Shown piece after piece: positions 42,204 to 50,434 of a stretch of 64,000 bases of DNA. The DNA lies in the NCBI RefSeq assembly GCF_030506255.1, contig NZ_CP113431.1, forward strand, positions 2,294,001 to 2,358,000. The letters run 5' to 3'. The DNA is from Nocardioides sp. Arc9.136. GTDB taxonomy: Bacteria; Actinomycetota; Actinomycetes; Propionibacteriales; Nocardioidaceae. How positions within the stretch are numbered: position 1 is the first letter of the stretch; each line of letters begins with the position of its first letter. The notes under the pieces are model-generated. The model saw only the letters and a list, made by a program, of their open reading frames with translations, did not search any database and was not told the DNA's origin. The translations under genes were made by a program, and so were the position numbers.

Positions 42204-45200
42204 TCAGACGGAGCGGGTCGGCTTTGAGGCGTTCTCAGCCAGCCAGGTCGAGGGGTCGACGTTGTCGGGGCCGTAGATCGAGCCGTTCTTGAGGTGGACC
42301 TCGAAGTGGAGGTGGCACCCGGAGACGTTGCCTTCCTTGCCGACCTGGCCGATCGGCTCGCCGGCGGCGACGGTCTGGCCGCGGCTGACGGTGACGCTCT
42401 GCATGTGCGCATACCAGGTGGTCAGCGAGCCGGCGCCGGTGGTGACCTTGACCAGCTGCGGTCCGGCCCAGCCCTGGCTGGTGTCGATCTCGATGGTGCC
42501 GGCGTGCGCGGCGTAGACGGTCGTGCCGCAGGGCGCGGAGAAGTCGGTTCCGGTGTGCCAGTTTGACCAGTAGGGCCCGGTCTCGTGCCAGTTGTGGTTG
42601 TCGGTGCCGATGTACTGCGCGGGAACCGGGTAGACCACCTCGTCGCAGGATGCGCCGTCGAGGCCGATCGGGGTGATTTTGGCGTCGGGCAGCACGTTGA
42701 TGTGCAGGTGGTCCATGTGGTTGGCGGTGGCCGTCCCTCGGTCCTCCATCGGCCGCCAGCCCTCGTCGGCGCGCTCGGTCGACCAGATGCGCTGGTACCA
42801 GATGATGTAGTCGATCCCGAGCTCGCGAGCGTGGGCCTGGGCGTAGGCCACGAGCGCGTCTCCTTGGGCCTTGCCGGCGGGTGTGAGCGGGACCATGAAG
42901 TCGGCCGCGAGCCCGGCCGGGTGGCCGTTGGGGTCGGTGGCGCTCTCGCGGTAGCCGCCGACGGTCTTGATGTCGAACATCGGGCCGAGGATGTTGACCA
43001 GTTGCGTCAGCTGCGGCTTGACCGGGCCGAGGTTGTAGTTGGTCGCCTGCGCGACCGCGCAGCCCGCGCTGCTGCCCGCGGTGGTGGCGACCACCAGTGG
43101 GTGGTCGGCGAGCTTGCTGGCCTGCGTGCTGTTGTCGACCTCGGCACTGGCCCAGGTGAGGTTTGCGCCGTAGATGTGGTCGATCGGCGCGTCCTTCTTG
43201 GGCTTCTTGCACGGCTCTGCCGATCCACCGAAGGCGTTGGTGAGCTCGGGGGTGAGCGCGCAGTGTGAGGAGTTGTTGCCGTCCTTGCCGTCGTTGAAGT
43301 CGCCCAGGATCACCGCCGGGGTGCCGGTGCCGACGAGGTCGGTCATGGTGGCCAGCTGGCGGCGCAGCGCCTCCTTGCGGTGCGCGGCGCCGTTCCCGTG
43401 GGTGTCGGCCGGGTTGTGGATGCTCCACACCCAGAAGACCTGGCCGGTGGTCGTCGACGTCAGCTGCACCAGGGGCATGCCGACGTCCTTGCCGCCGAAG
43501 TAGGGGATGTCGACGAGGCGGCCGTCGGTCTGCTTCCACTCGTTGCGGTCCCAGATGACCCGGTTCTGCGCCTTCCCGCTGGCCGGGTAGATCCCCCACT
43601 TGGCCGCGTACTGGTTCTCCAGCGCCTTGGCCTGCGGGCCGTGCACCTCCTGGAGGCCGGCGATCGTGACGCCTGCGTTCTCGATCGTGCGCATGGCCCC
43701 GGGGAGTCGCTTGTCCCAGGGGTCGTAACCGGGCCGCTCCCCCACCTTGTCGGTGTGGCCGGCGCCGAGCAGGTTGAGGGTGCCGACGATGACCGGGTTG
43801 ACGGTCTCGCCCTGGCAGTTGGCCACGTTCGTGGTGGAGCCGTCGTCGGAAAGGTCGGGCAGGTCGCCGCCAAGCAGATCGGTGATGTCGCCGGCGATGT
43901 CCTCCCACTGGGCGTAGGCGTCGGGGTAGCCGGAGCGCTGCACGGCCTGGGCGGCCTGGGTCAGCGGCATGTTCTGCCAGCCTGGGATGTCGAGCAGTCC
44001 GGGGTTGCCGGTGTGCTGGGCTTCGCCGAAGAAGGCCCGTGCGGCGAGGACCGGGTTGGTGACCTCGGCACGGCTGCCCCAGCCCTGAGAGGGGCGCTGT
44101 TGGAACGGGCCGCCGGAGTCGCGGTCGCCGCCGGCGAGGTTGACCAGCTTGGACTCCTGGATCGCGGTGGCGATCGCGATCTGCAGCCCGCGGCGGGGCA
44201 CCTGGAGGTCGCGGGCGACCTGGGCGATGGTGATCGCGTTGCGGGCCTGCTCGGCGGTAATGGTCGGGTAGCTGGAGGCGAACCGCAGCCGCATCAGCTG
44301 GGCGAGCACGTCCCCGGATGGCGGCTCGGCCGCCATCTTCGTGGTGTGGGCGGCGTTCACCACGCCGTCGCTGGTGGCCGCGGGCGTGGGCGCGCTCTCG
44401 GGGCCGACGCCGTTCATGGAGAGGCGGGCGGAGATCCAGTGGTGGTCGGAGATCATCGTTCCGGACCATCCCTGTTCGAGGCGCATGCCCTGGTGCTGGG
44501 GGAAGAAGACGAAGTCGACCGCGTGGTTGTGCCAGCCGTAGCCGGCGGCCTTCATCTTCGCGGCCGCCGCCCACGGCAGGTCGGTGTAGGAGGGGTGGGT
44601 GTTCATGTCGCCGCCGATGAGCACCGGGCCGTGGGTGGCCAGCGAGTTGCGCAGCTGCAGCAGGATGTCCATGCCGGCGCCGTACTGCTGGGGCCGGGTC
44701 AGTGGCGGGTTCCCGTGCTGCCGGGGCCACTTGTGCGGGTTGGTCATGTGGTGGGTGGAGATGACCGAGACCACGGCGCCGTCGGCGCGCTCGAGGATCA
44801 CCCACGTGGCGAACCGGTCCCAGGTGACCGCCCGGCCTTGGTAGTAGGTGTTGTCGTCGACGACGAGGGTGACCCGGCCGCCGTTGGCCTTGGACCAGGT
44901 GTCGCGCTTCCAGAGCATGACGTTGCCCATGGAGTTGTTGTCGCCGGTGTGGTCGGAGACCCGAAACGCGCCGTAGCCGGGGGCGGCGGCCTCGATCTGT
45001 GCCAGGCTCCACCCGCTGGCCTCGTTGAGGGTGACGAAGTCGGGGTTGGTCGAGAGGACCTTGGGCATGGACGCGCGGAAGCCGTCCAGGCCGGACCGGC
45101 GCGGGATGTTGGCCTGCGCCAGGGTGACCTTGCCCTTGACCGGGCCGCCCACGGGCCCGTCGATGACGCCGAGGTCCCCGAGCTCGGTGGGGGCGGTCTG

Positions 45201-45323
45201 GTTGGTCTGGGTGCGGCACTCCGCGGCCGCGGTTGTGCTCATGACCACCATCAGGGAGACCAGCAGCGGCAGGCCCATGAAGATGATCAGGACCGGCGGT
45301 CCGGCGAGCAGAAGCTTCTTCAC
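42204..45323 (-). CDS. Mosaic secreted protein: two EEP nuclease-like domains, lysozyme-like, M15-like and M23 peptidase domains
   Basis: This 1039-residue protein has an N-terminal membrane or signal segment (LLAGPPVLIIFMGLPLLVSL). Domains in order: EEP 1 (about 65-305; FVTLNEASG, LIGGDMNTHP, SDHHWISA); lysozyme/transglycosylase-like (about 355-480; IAIATAIQESKLVNLAGGDR); EEP 2 (about 510-765; GLQEVHG, VILGDFNDG, DHIYG, ADHPLVV); an M15-type or related domain (about 775-880; GGYRES, GLAADFM, DHLHINV); M23 peptidase (about 895-1030; HTGTDFSAPCG, CHLHFEVH). Cell-wall hydrolases are normal in conjugation; paired DNase I-like folds in the same chain are not. GTG start with a weak RBS. It lies at the edge of the 13.4-kb insert. 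Confidence 0.85.
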   Translation of the reverse strand: MKKLLLAGPPVLIIFMGLPLLVSLMVVMSTTAAAECRTQTNQTAPTELGDLGVIDGPVGGPVKGKVTLAQANIPRRSGLDGFRASMPKVLSTNPDFVTLNEASGWSLAQIEAAAPGYGAFRVSDHTGDNNSMGNVMLWKRDTWSKANGGRVTLVVDDNTYYQGRAVTWDRFATWVILERADGAVVSVISTHHMTNPHKWPRQHGNPPLTRPQQYGAGMDILLQLRNSLATHGPVLIGGDMNTHPSYTDLPWAAAAKMKAAGYGWHNHAVDFVFFPQHQGMRLEQGWSGTMISDHHWISARLSMNGVGPESAPTPAATSDGVVNAAHTTKMAAEPPSGDVLAQLMRLRFASSYPTITAEQARNAITIAQVARDLQVPRRGLQIAIATAIQESKLVNLAGGDRDSGGPFQQRPSQGWGSRAEVTNPVLAARAFFGEAQHTGNPGLLDIPGWQNMPLTQAAQAVQRSGYPDAYAQWEDIAGDITDLLGGDLPDLSDDGSTTNVANCQGETVNPVIVGTLNLLGAGHTDKVGERPGYDPWDKRLPGAMRTIENAGVTIAGLQEVHGPQAKALENQYAAKWGIYPASGKAQNRVIWDRNEWKQTDGRLVDIPYFGGKDVGMPLVQLTSTTTGQVFWVWSIHNPADTHGNGAAHRKEALRRQLATMTDLVGTGTPAVILGDFNDGKDGNNSSHCALTPELTNAFGGSAEPCKKPKKDAPIDHIYGANLTWASAEVDNSTQASKLADHPLVVATTAGSSAGCAVAQATNYNLGPVKPQLTQLVNILGPMFDIKTVGGYRESATDPNGHPAGLAADFMVPLTPAGKAQGDALVAYAQAHARELGIDYIIWYQRIWSTERADEGWRPMEDRGTATANHMDHLHINVLPDAKITPIGLDGASCDEVVYPVPAQYIGTDNHNWHETGPYWSNWHTGTDFSAPCGTTVYAAHAGTIEIDTSQGWAGPQLVKVTTGAGSLTTWYAHMQSVTVSRGQTVAAGEPIGQVGKEGNVSGCHLHFEVHLKNGSIYGPDNVDPSTWLAENASKPTRSV

Positions 45324-45365
45324 GACAGGTCAGTCCCGAGCGCCTCAGCCGGCAATCTCTAGGAA

Positions 45366-45375
45366 CTCAGGTTCG
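45366..45375 (+). repeat. Left copy of direct repeat CTCAGGTTCG
   Basis: Identical to 58801-58810 and, inverted, to 58760-58769. It marks the left edge of the putative insert. Confidence 0.55.
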
Positions 45376-45401
45376 ATCGGACGTCCATGCGCCCCGATCT
45401 G

Positions 45402-45414
45402 CGTTTGCGCAGGT
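45402..45414 (+). repeat. Direct repeat CGTTTGCGCAGGT, left copy
   Basis: The same 13 bases occur at 49029-49041, on the other side of the three recombinase genes. They may be accessory binding sites or part of duplicated flanks. Confidence 0.5.
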
Positions 45415-45521
45415 GGCGTCGGTTCAGCTCTCTGGAGGGCGCGCATTGACGAAGCGTCACTCTGAACGACGGTTTGGCTGTAGCATCGACGCATGATCGC
45501 TTCCCTTGAAGTCGGTGACTG

Positions 45522-46607
45522 ATGGGTCTGGTGGCGTTGCCGGGCGGCAGCGCTGTTGATCCGGCACTTATAGGTGCGCAGGCGGTCCAGGACTTCGAGC
45601 AGGAGCTGGTGGACCAGTACGCGCTGGCGATGTCGGCGGCCGGTCTGACTGACCGCCATATCGGCGCGACTCGGGCGATCGTCATCGAGTTCGCTCGCTC
45701 GCTGTCGACTCCGCTGTGGGAGGCCACCTGTGCGGACGCGGACGCGTTCTTGGCCCAGCAGCGGCGGATGGGGCTCAGCGTGTCGACCCGGGCGGGGAAG
45801 GCCGGCGCGTTGGCGGGCTTCTACGAGTTCGTGATCGCCCGCTACGGGGGCACGATCCGCCGCGCGACTGGTGTCTTGGTCGAGCAGCCGATCGATGAGT
45901 TCAATCGCCAGTCGGGGGCATCGCTGGGGAAGGTCCGGGTGCCGCCGTCGGATGAGGAGATCGACTCGCTGTTCACCGCCTGGCGCGGGTCGGTCACACA
46001 GGCGCGCAAGTACCGGCCGGCGGCCCGCGACTACTTCGTTGCCTCGTTGTGGCGCCGACTCGGGCTGCGGATCAACGAGACCGTCATGCTCGACATCCGC
46101 GACTGGCGCCCCGATCTGGGCGAGTTCGGCAAACTCCACGTCCGCCACGGCAAGGGCTCGGGCGGCCGCGGACCCAAGCCACGGTTGGTGCCTGCGATCA
46201 ACGGCGCGAACCAGTTGCTCGACTGGTGGCTGGCCGAAGTCCGCCCGCAGTACGGTGAGGATTGGGCCGACCCGGACGCGCCGTTGCTGCCCTCTGAGCG
46301 GTTCGACAGGGATCTGGATCGGTGCGGACGTGTCGGTGCGAACGCGCTGCGCCGCGCCCTGGGTATCCAGGTCGACGAGTGGCTGCCGGCGTGGTCGGGG
46401 CGAATGACGCCACACGTGCTGCGGCACTACTGCGCCTCGTCGCTGTACGCGGCCGGTATGGACATCAAGGCGCTCCAAGAACTCCTTGGCCACCAGTGGC
46501 TGGCGACGACCTCGGGGTATCTCCATGTCCGCAGTGACCACATCGAACGCGCGTGGAATAGCGCGAGCGACCGCATCGAAGTCCGCCTGGGCCTCCGTAC
46601 CGACTAA
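45522..46607 (+). CDS. Tyrosine recombinase (integrase)
   Basis: This 361-residue site-specific recombinase has an N-terminal SAM-like domain (about 25-125) binding core DNA and a catalytic domain (about 150-350) with all key residues: Arg in LGLRINE (about 183), Lys in RHGKGS, HVLRH (His298-Arg301), LLGHQW, and the nucleophile Tyr in TSGYLHV (about 333). It is the active member of the three-gene module; the HTH gene starts 31 bp after its stop. It most likely drives integration of its own module and perhaps of the larger insert. Confidence 0.93.
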   Translation: MGLVALPGGSAVDPALIGAQAVQDFEQELVDQYALAMSAAGLTDRHIGATRAIVIEFARSLSTPLWEATCADADAFLAQQRRMGLSVSTRAGKAGALAGFYEFVIARYGGTIRRATGVLVEQPIDEFNRQSGASLGKVRVPPSDEEIDSLFTAWRGSVTQARKYRPAARDYFVASLWRRLGLRINETVMLDIRDWRPDLGEFGKLHVRHGKGSGGRGPKPRLVPAINGANQLLDWWLAEVRPQYGEDWADPDAPLLPSERFDRDLDRCGRVGANALRRALGIQVDEWLPAWSGRMTPHVLRHYCASSLYAAGMDIKALQELLGHQWLATTSGYLHVRSDHIERAWNSASDRIEVRLGLRTD

Positions 46608-46638
46608 CGAGACCGAAGAACCGAAGGAGCTGATCCAG

Positions 46639-46998
46639 ATGCAGTGGAGCCTGCGGCTGCGGGCCGCCGAACGAGGGATCTGGAAGTCCGCGCAGTTGCG
46701 CAGGATGCTGTCCGATGCCGGGCTCGAGATCTCCGCCGGAAAGATGTCGTCGTGGTGGGCCGGGACCCCGCCGACGATGCGCCTCGAAGAGCTCGACGTG
46801 CTCTGCTTCGTGCTCGAATGCACCCCGAACGACCTGATGACACCCGAGCCGGACAAGGTCGCCGCGCGCCGTCCCCGCAACACCGACGCCGCCAACGACA
46901 ACGGCGGAAATGGCGGCGACGAGTCGAACGGCAACGGCGGCGCGCCACCGGCGGTCACCCCGCGGCTCGGCAAGCCCCGCTCGACCCCACCGCTGTAG
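46639..46998 (+). CDS. Small XRE-like helix-turn-helix protein of the recombinase module
   Basis: The protein has 119 residues; ATG 46639 lies 9 nt after AAGGAG. The first 75 residues form an XRE/Cro-type HTH: RLRAAERGIWKSAQLRRMLS, ISAGKMSSWWAGTPP, LEELDVLCFVLECTPNDLM. The tail is Asn/Gly-rich and probably disordered. Similar one-domain proteins sit between two recombinase genes in other actinobacterial modules. It may act as a directionality or regulatory factor. The upstream region in this frame overlaps the integrase and is not used. Confidence 0.8.
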   Translation: MQWSLRLRAAERGIWKSAQLRRMLSDAGLEISAGKMSSWWAGTPPTMRLEELDVLCFVLECTPNDLMTPEPDKVAARRPRNTDAANDNGGNGGDESNGNGGAPPAVTPRLGKPRSTPPL

Positions 46999-47036
46999 CC
47001 CGCACCCCGATCGCCCACCGAAACGACGAGCACCGC

Positions 47037-48830
47037 ATGCCTGCGCCCGGCCCCAACGCGGCGTTGCGGTTGCCGCCCAAGTGCAACGCGTGCCAGAGCA
47101 ACCGCGTCGCGTGGACCCGCCCCCGGGTGGACTTCTGCTATCAGTGCCTGCCCGGCGGCCCATTCGCGGCTCCACCGTGCAACCGCTGCCGCTCCCGCAC
47201 CGACTACTTCAGTCAGGGGCTGTGCAGTCGGTGCCATCCCCGCAGCTCCGAACACGTCGGATCGTGCAAGGGCTGTCTGGCCTGGGGTGTCTACCCCCGC
47301 TACAACTGGACCTGCTGGTCCTGTCGCTGGTGGCAGAGGCACTACCCGAAGGGCACCTGCTCCTCCTGCGGCCGCACCAGCCACGTCAGCGACCGGCAAG
47401 CCTGTCGGCTGTGCCTTGAGAACGCCCGCCTCGACCAAGAACCCGGCCGAGCACCCGATGTCACCGCGGCGAACCAGCACAGCCAGCAGCTGTTCTTCGC
47501 CAACATGGTCTTCAAGCGGCGCGCGACACCGGTGCCTGACTACGTCCGCAGGGATCGCCGATGGTCGACGAAGACCAAGAACCAGCTGCCCTACGAACCC
47601 GGCACCAGCTTCGACGACAACGCGCTCGAACAGCTGATCCTGTTCGACATGGACCCCGACCCCGCGGTGCTGCGCCAACGCCTCCTGGTCGAGGACAGCG
47701 AACTGACCCGTTACTGCGCGGCCATCGTCGCCGACCACGCCCGCCGCTACGGCTGGAGCGTCAAGCAGCGCAATGCCGTGACCCAGTCCCTGCGGCTGCT
47801 GCAGATCCTGCGGCCCACTTCCACCGCTAAGGTCCGCGCCAGTGACGTCGTGGCGTTGCGCCGATACGACGGCACCATCACCTCCACCCTCGACGTCCTC
47901 GCAGAAGCCGGACTCCTGATCGAGGACGTACCAACCCGGGTCGAGCGGTACTTCAACGCCAAGTTCATCGAATCCGGAGCCCTCCCGGACACGATGCGGG
48001 GGCACCTCCAGTTGTGGCTTCAGATCATGCTCGGCGGATCCCGACAAGCACCACGCCAGGTGCCCCGCGAACCCGAGACCGTCGAGATCCACATCCAGGG
48101 CCTCGCGCCCGTCGTGCAGGCATGGGTCGAAGCCGGGCGCCAGTCGTTCGCCGAGATCAGCACAGACGACATCCTGGCCGCCCTCGCGGCCCTGCCCGCC
48201 GGCACCAGCCACCGCCACTTCGCCGAGATCGGACTGAAGTCGCTGTTCAAGATCCTCAAGGGCCGCCGACTCGTCTTCACCAACCCGATCAAGGACATCG
48301 ACCTCACCCGCATAGCCACGAACCTTCCGCTGCCGCTCGACCCCGCTTTGATCCGCGCCGAGCTCGACTCGCCCAATTCGGCCCTCGCGCTCGCCGTCGC
48401 GCTGGTGGCCTTCCACGGCCTGACCGGCAAGCAGGTCCGTGAGCTGCAGTTGTCCGACATCGTGGACGGCCGGCTGCACCTCGACGGCCGCGACATCCCG
48501 CTCGCCGCACCCGTGAGGACACGGCTGAGCGCCTGGCTCGATCATCGCAACCGCACTTGGCCGGCCACCGCGAACCCGCACCTGCTCATCAACCGACGCA
48601 CCGCGCCGCGTCTCGTCCCCGGCGGTCCGTCCTTTCCCTGGAGGGACAGCCGCGTTCGCCCGCGCGCCCTGCGAGAGGACCGCATCCTGCACGAGATCCA
48701 CGCCACCGGCGGCGACGTACGCCGCATCTACGACCTCTTCGGACTCAGCGTCGAAGGCGCCACCCGCTACCTCAAGACGATCGAGCACCCCGACCTGAGG
48801 AACAAGGACCACCCCGGCAACCGGACATGA
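47037..48830 (+). CDS. Zinc-ribbon-containing divergent tyrosine recombinase
   Basis: The protein has 597 residues. Residues 1-140 hold many Cys pairs (KCNACQSN, FCYQC, CNRCRS, CSRCHP, CKGC, CWSC, CSSCGR, CRLC), i.e. a string of zinc ribbons that could bind DNA. The rest (about 330-590) looks like a recombinase core: FHGLTGKQVRELQLSDI corresponds to the first catalytic box but has Gln where Arg is expected. The last box RALREDRILHEIHATGGD then DLFGLSVEGATRYL keeps the Tyr and an Arg. It may be catalytically weak and work as a partner of the first recombinase. The gene starts 38 bp after the HTH gene. Confidence 0.7.
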   Translation: MPAPGPNAALRLPPKCNACQSNRVAWTRPRVDFCYQCLPGGPFAAPPCNRCRSRTDYFSQGLCSRCHPRSSEHVGSCKGCLAWGVYPRYNWTCWSCRWWQRHYPKGTCSSCGRTSHVSDRQACRLCLENARLDQEPGRAPDVTAANQHSQQLFFANMVFKRRATPVPDYVRRDRRWSTKTKNQLPYEPGTSFDDNALEQLILFDMDPDPAVLRQRLLVEDSELTRYCAAIVADHARRYGWSVKQRNAVTQSLRLLQILRPTSTAKVRASDVVALRRYDGTITSTLDVLAEAGLLIEDVPTRVERYFNAKFIESGALPDTMRGHLQLWLQIMLGGSRQAPRQVPREPETVEIHIQGLAPVVQAWVEAGRQSFAEISTDDILAALAALPAGTSHRHFAEIGLKSLFKILKGRRLVFTNPIKDIDLTRIATNLPLPLDPALIRAELDSPNSALALAVALVAFHGLTGKQVRELQLSDIVDGRLHLDGRDIPLAAPVRTRLSAWLDHRNRTWPATANPHLLINRRTAPRLVPGGPSFPWRDSRVRPRALREDRILHEIHATGGDVRRIYDLFGLSVEGATRYLKTIEHPDLRNKDHPGNRT

Positions 48831-48980
48831 CCATGTCGTTGCGTCCCGCGCGGCGTGGGCCGAGAGTCGTCGCAACATCCTCACGCCACGGATAAGCAAC
48901 CGTGACGCGCACGAATCGGACACTCTGACGCCACTGACTTTGGTCACGGCCGCAGCGTGGCGGCTCAGCGTCCCCCTATC

Positions 48981-49013
48981 CGTCCCCCCGGGCCGTCCAA
49001 CCTCGGGGGGACG
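48981..49013. repeat. Inverted repeat CGTCCCCCCG / CGGGGGGACG
   Basis: A perfect 10-bp inverted repeat with a 13-nt spacer. It could be a pair of recombinase-binding arms or a transcription terminator for the recombinase operon. Confidence 0.5.
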
Positions 49014-49028
49014 CAGCAGCCCGCGCCA

Positions 49029-49041
49029 CGTTTGCGCAGGT
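49029..49041 (+). repeat. Direct repeat CGTTTGCGCAGGT, right copy
   Basis: Identical to 45402-45414 on the other side of the recombinase genes. Confidence 0.5.
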
Positions 49042-49377
49042 CAGACAGCGTCCCCCCGGATTTCAAAAAAGTTCTGAGACCCGGTCACTCGGACGGTGGG
49101 TGGGAGTCCCGCAAGCGGATCCGCTGGCGGTCGTCGGCCGGCGCCGTTGCGTCCGGGACCGCGGTCACGAGTTGTACGCCGTTCGGCCCCTCGTGCGATT
49201 CGAGCGGTCGAGCGCTAGCGGTGGCCGATAGGCAGAACCCAGCGGAATGCGCTCAGCAGGGGTTTGCGGCACCAGCACGTCGCCGAGCAGTGGCACCGTG
49301 AAAGCCCGCTGCTTCGGCGGCCCGGCTCCCCAAGGCCGCAGTGAGGTAGAGCGTGACCGGGATGATGATGCGGCGCC

Positions 49378-49830
49378 TCATGCCGGTGAACCTACCTCCA
49401 GGCCTACGGCGTCCGTGCGTGGTCGTGAGGCCAGTGGTTGGGCGATGATGTGGCAGATCGCCTCGTCGGAGCAGTTGGCCGGGTCCAGCCGACGGCTGAG
49501 GCTGATCAAGTGGACGAGATCCGCTTCGAGGGTGGCCAGCTCGCATTGCCGCTGCTGCACGTCGAGCAACTTCGCAGCGAGGAGGTCCTGCACGTGACCG
49601 CACGGGGTAGCGCCTTCGCGGCGCAGGTCGAGGATCGTCGCGATCTCGACCAGGGTGAGGCCGGCGGCTTGAGCGTTGCGGATGAAAGCAAGCGTGGTGA
49701 GTGTCGAGTCGTCGTACTCGCGGTAGCCGTTGGGGCCTCGATGCGGTTGCGGCAGCAGTCCCTTGCGTTCGTAAAAGCGGATGGTGGCGGTCGGGACCCC
49801 GACGGCCTCGGCGACTTCTCCGATGCGCAT
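49378..49830 (-). CDS. merR: MerR-family regulator, mercury-type
   Basis: The protein has 150 residues. The N-terminal winged HTH is typical (RIGEVAEAVGVPTATIRFYE, then RKGLLPQP and YREYDDSTL), followed by a coiled dimerisation helix (LEADLVHLISLSRRL). Three Cys are placed as in Hg(II)-sensing MerR: TPCGHVQDLL, then ANCSDEAICHII, so a soft-metal sensor is likely. It is divergent from the thioredoxin-like, MerT-like and flavoenzyme genes, with a MerR-type dyad in the 54-bp intergenic region. The ATG is at 49830. Confidence 0.88.
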   Translation of the reverse strand: MRIGEVAEAVGVPTATIRFYERKGLLPQPHRGPNGYREYDDSTLTTLAFIRNAQAAGLTLVEIATILDLRREGATPCGHVQDLLAAKLLDVQQRQCELATLEADLVHLISLSRRLDPANCSDEAICHIIAQPLASRPRTDAVGLEVGSPA

Positions 49831-49846
49831 GATCTCACTGTACCGC

Positions 49847-49876
49847 TTGACCTTGTACCGCGGTTCAAGGTTTAGC
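49847..49876 (+). promoter_or_regulatory. MerR-type divergent promoter-operator
   Basis: TTGACC (49847-49852) and TTTAGC (49871-49876) or TTAGCG one base later are 18-19 bp apart, the long spacing that MerR activators correct. The spacer is a dyad, CCTTGTACCGCGGTTCAAGG (49851-49870), perfect except for one base pair. The GTG at 49885 has no RBS, so transcription may begin at or just before it. Confidence 0.7.
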
Positions 49877-49884
49877 GTCGGGGC

Positions 49885-50184
49885 GTGGACATCACGCTGC
49901 TCTATTTCGAGGACTGCCCGAGCTGGAAGGTTGCGGACGAGCGCCTGGCGCTGATCGCAGCCGAGCGCGGCGACGTGACGGTGACCCGCCGACTGGTTGA
50001 GACCCCGGAGGACGCCGAGCGCGTCGGGTTTCTGGGCTCACCCAGCATCCAAATCGACGGCGTCGACCTGTTCGCCGAGTCCGGCGCGCACGTCGGGCTG
50101 GCTTGTCGGAGATACGCGGTCCCCGGTGGCCATGAAGGCGCACCGACACTCGACCAGATCCGTGTGGCGCTCGCCGATGCGTGA
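49885..50184 (+). CDS. Thioredoxin-like DF-family protein of mercury-type clusters
   Basis: This 99-residue cytosolic protein has a thioredoxin-like fold. It begins ITLLYFEDCPSWKVADERL with a single Cys where others have CxxC or selenocysteine. GSPSIQIDG gives the cis-Pro-type loop, and LACRRYAVPGG carries a second Cys. Members of this family lie beside merR and transporter genes in actinobacteria and may bind or pass on Hg(II). The GTG start is taken as leaderless. The next gene begins within its last codons (8-bp overlap). Confidence 0.8.
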   Translation: MDITLLYFEDCPSWKVADERLALIAAERGDVTVTRRLVETPEDAERVGFLGSPSIQIDGVDLFAESGAHVGLACRRYAVPGGHEGAPTLDQIRVALADA

Positions 50185-50434
50185 CCGGATGGGCACTGTC
50201 GGGCCCGTGGCCGCGGTCGTCGGCGCAGTCGGCATCTGTTGCGGACTGCCGGTGCTGCTGTCGCTGGGGGTGCTCGGTGCGGTGGCCGGGGTGTCCCTCC
50301 AGAGCTGGGCCTTGATCGGTGTCGGCCTCGTGCTCGTCGTCCTCGGTTGGGTGACGCGGGTGCGGCGCGGGCGGTGTCCCGCGTCAGACATCGACGAGAC
50401 CACCAATCACCCGTTTAAGGAGAGCCGCCGATGA
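50177..50434 (+). CDS. Small MerT-like membrane protein
   Basis: The protein has 85 residues with two membrane helices (about 7-28 and 32-52). The first contains a vicinal Cys pair, AVGICCGLPVLLSLG, the metal-binding pattern of MerT/MerC-type mercury uptake proteins; a third Cys (GRCPAS) lies in the cytosolic tail. The full three-helix MerT is longer, so this may be a minimal form. It would bring Hg(II) to the flavoenzyme, whose start overlaps its stop by 4 bp. The ATG at 50189 is an alternative start. Confidence 0.7.
   Translation: MRDRMGTVGPVAAVVGAVGICCGLPVLLSLGVLGAVAGVSLQSWALIGVGLVLVVLGWVTRVRRGRCPASDIDETTNHPFKESRR

Larger units (their letters stand above)
45480..48937 (+). mobile_element. 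Three-gene tyrosine recombinase element
   Basis: This segment of about 3.46 kb contains only the integrase, the small HTH protein and the zinc-ribbon recombinase, all co-directional. Its left flank (45464-45479) and right flank (48938-48953) together match, with a few mismatches, a continuous sequence at 51837-51866, as if that were an unoccupied copy of the same target. This gives the proposed ends. The arrangement recalls Tn554-type and recombinase-trio elements. Confidence 0.6.
48831..49377. other. Repeat-rich intergenic region right of the recombinase module
   Basis: No gene is visible in 547 bases. The segment holds an inverted repeat at 48981-49013, the second CGTTTGCGCAGGT (49029-49041), iterated GCGTCCCCC motifs (48968, 49048), the CAGCGTCCCCCCGG copy (49046-49059) and an A-rich patch (TTTCAAAAAAG, about 49061). 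This looks like recombination-site DNA. Confidence 0.5.

Noticed and set aside
45345..48947. A 1200-codon open frame on the minus strand opposite the recombinase genes
   Set aside because: It mirrors GC-rich codons of the plus-strand genes, has no domain motifs, is rich in Arg/Gly/Asp/Val and has no RBS. The plus-strand proteins show clear families.
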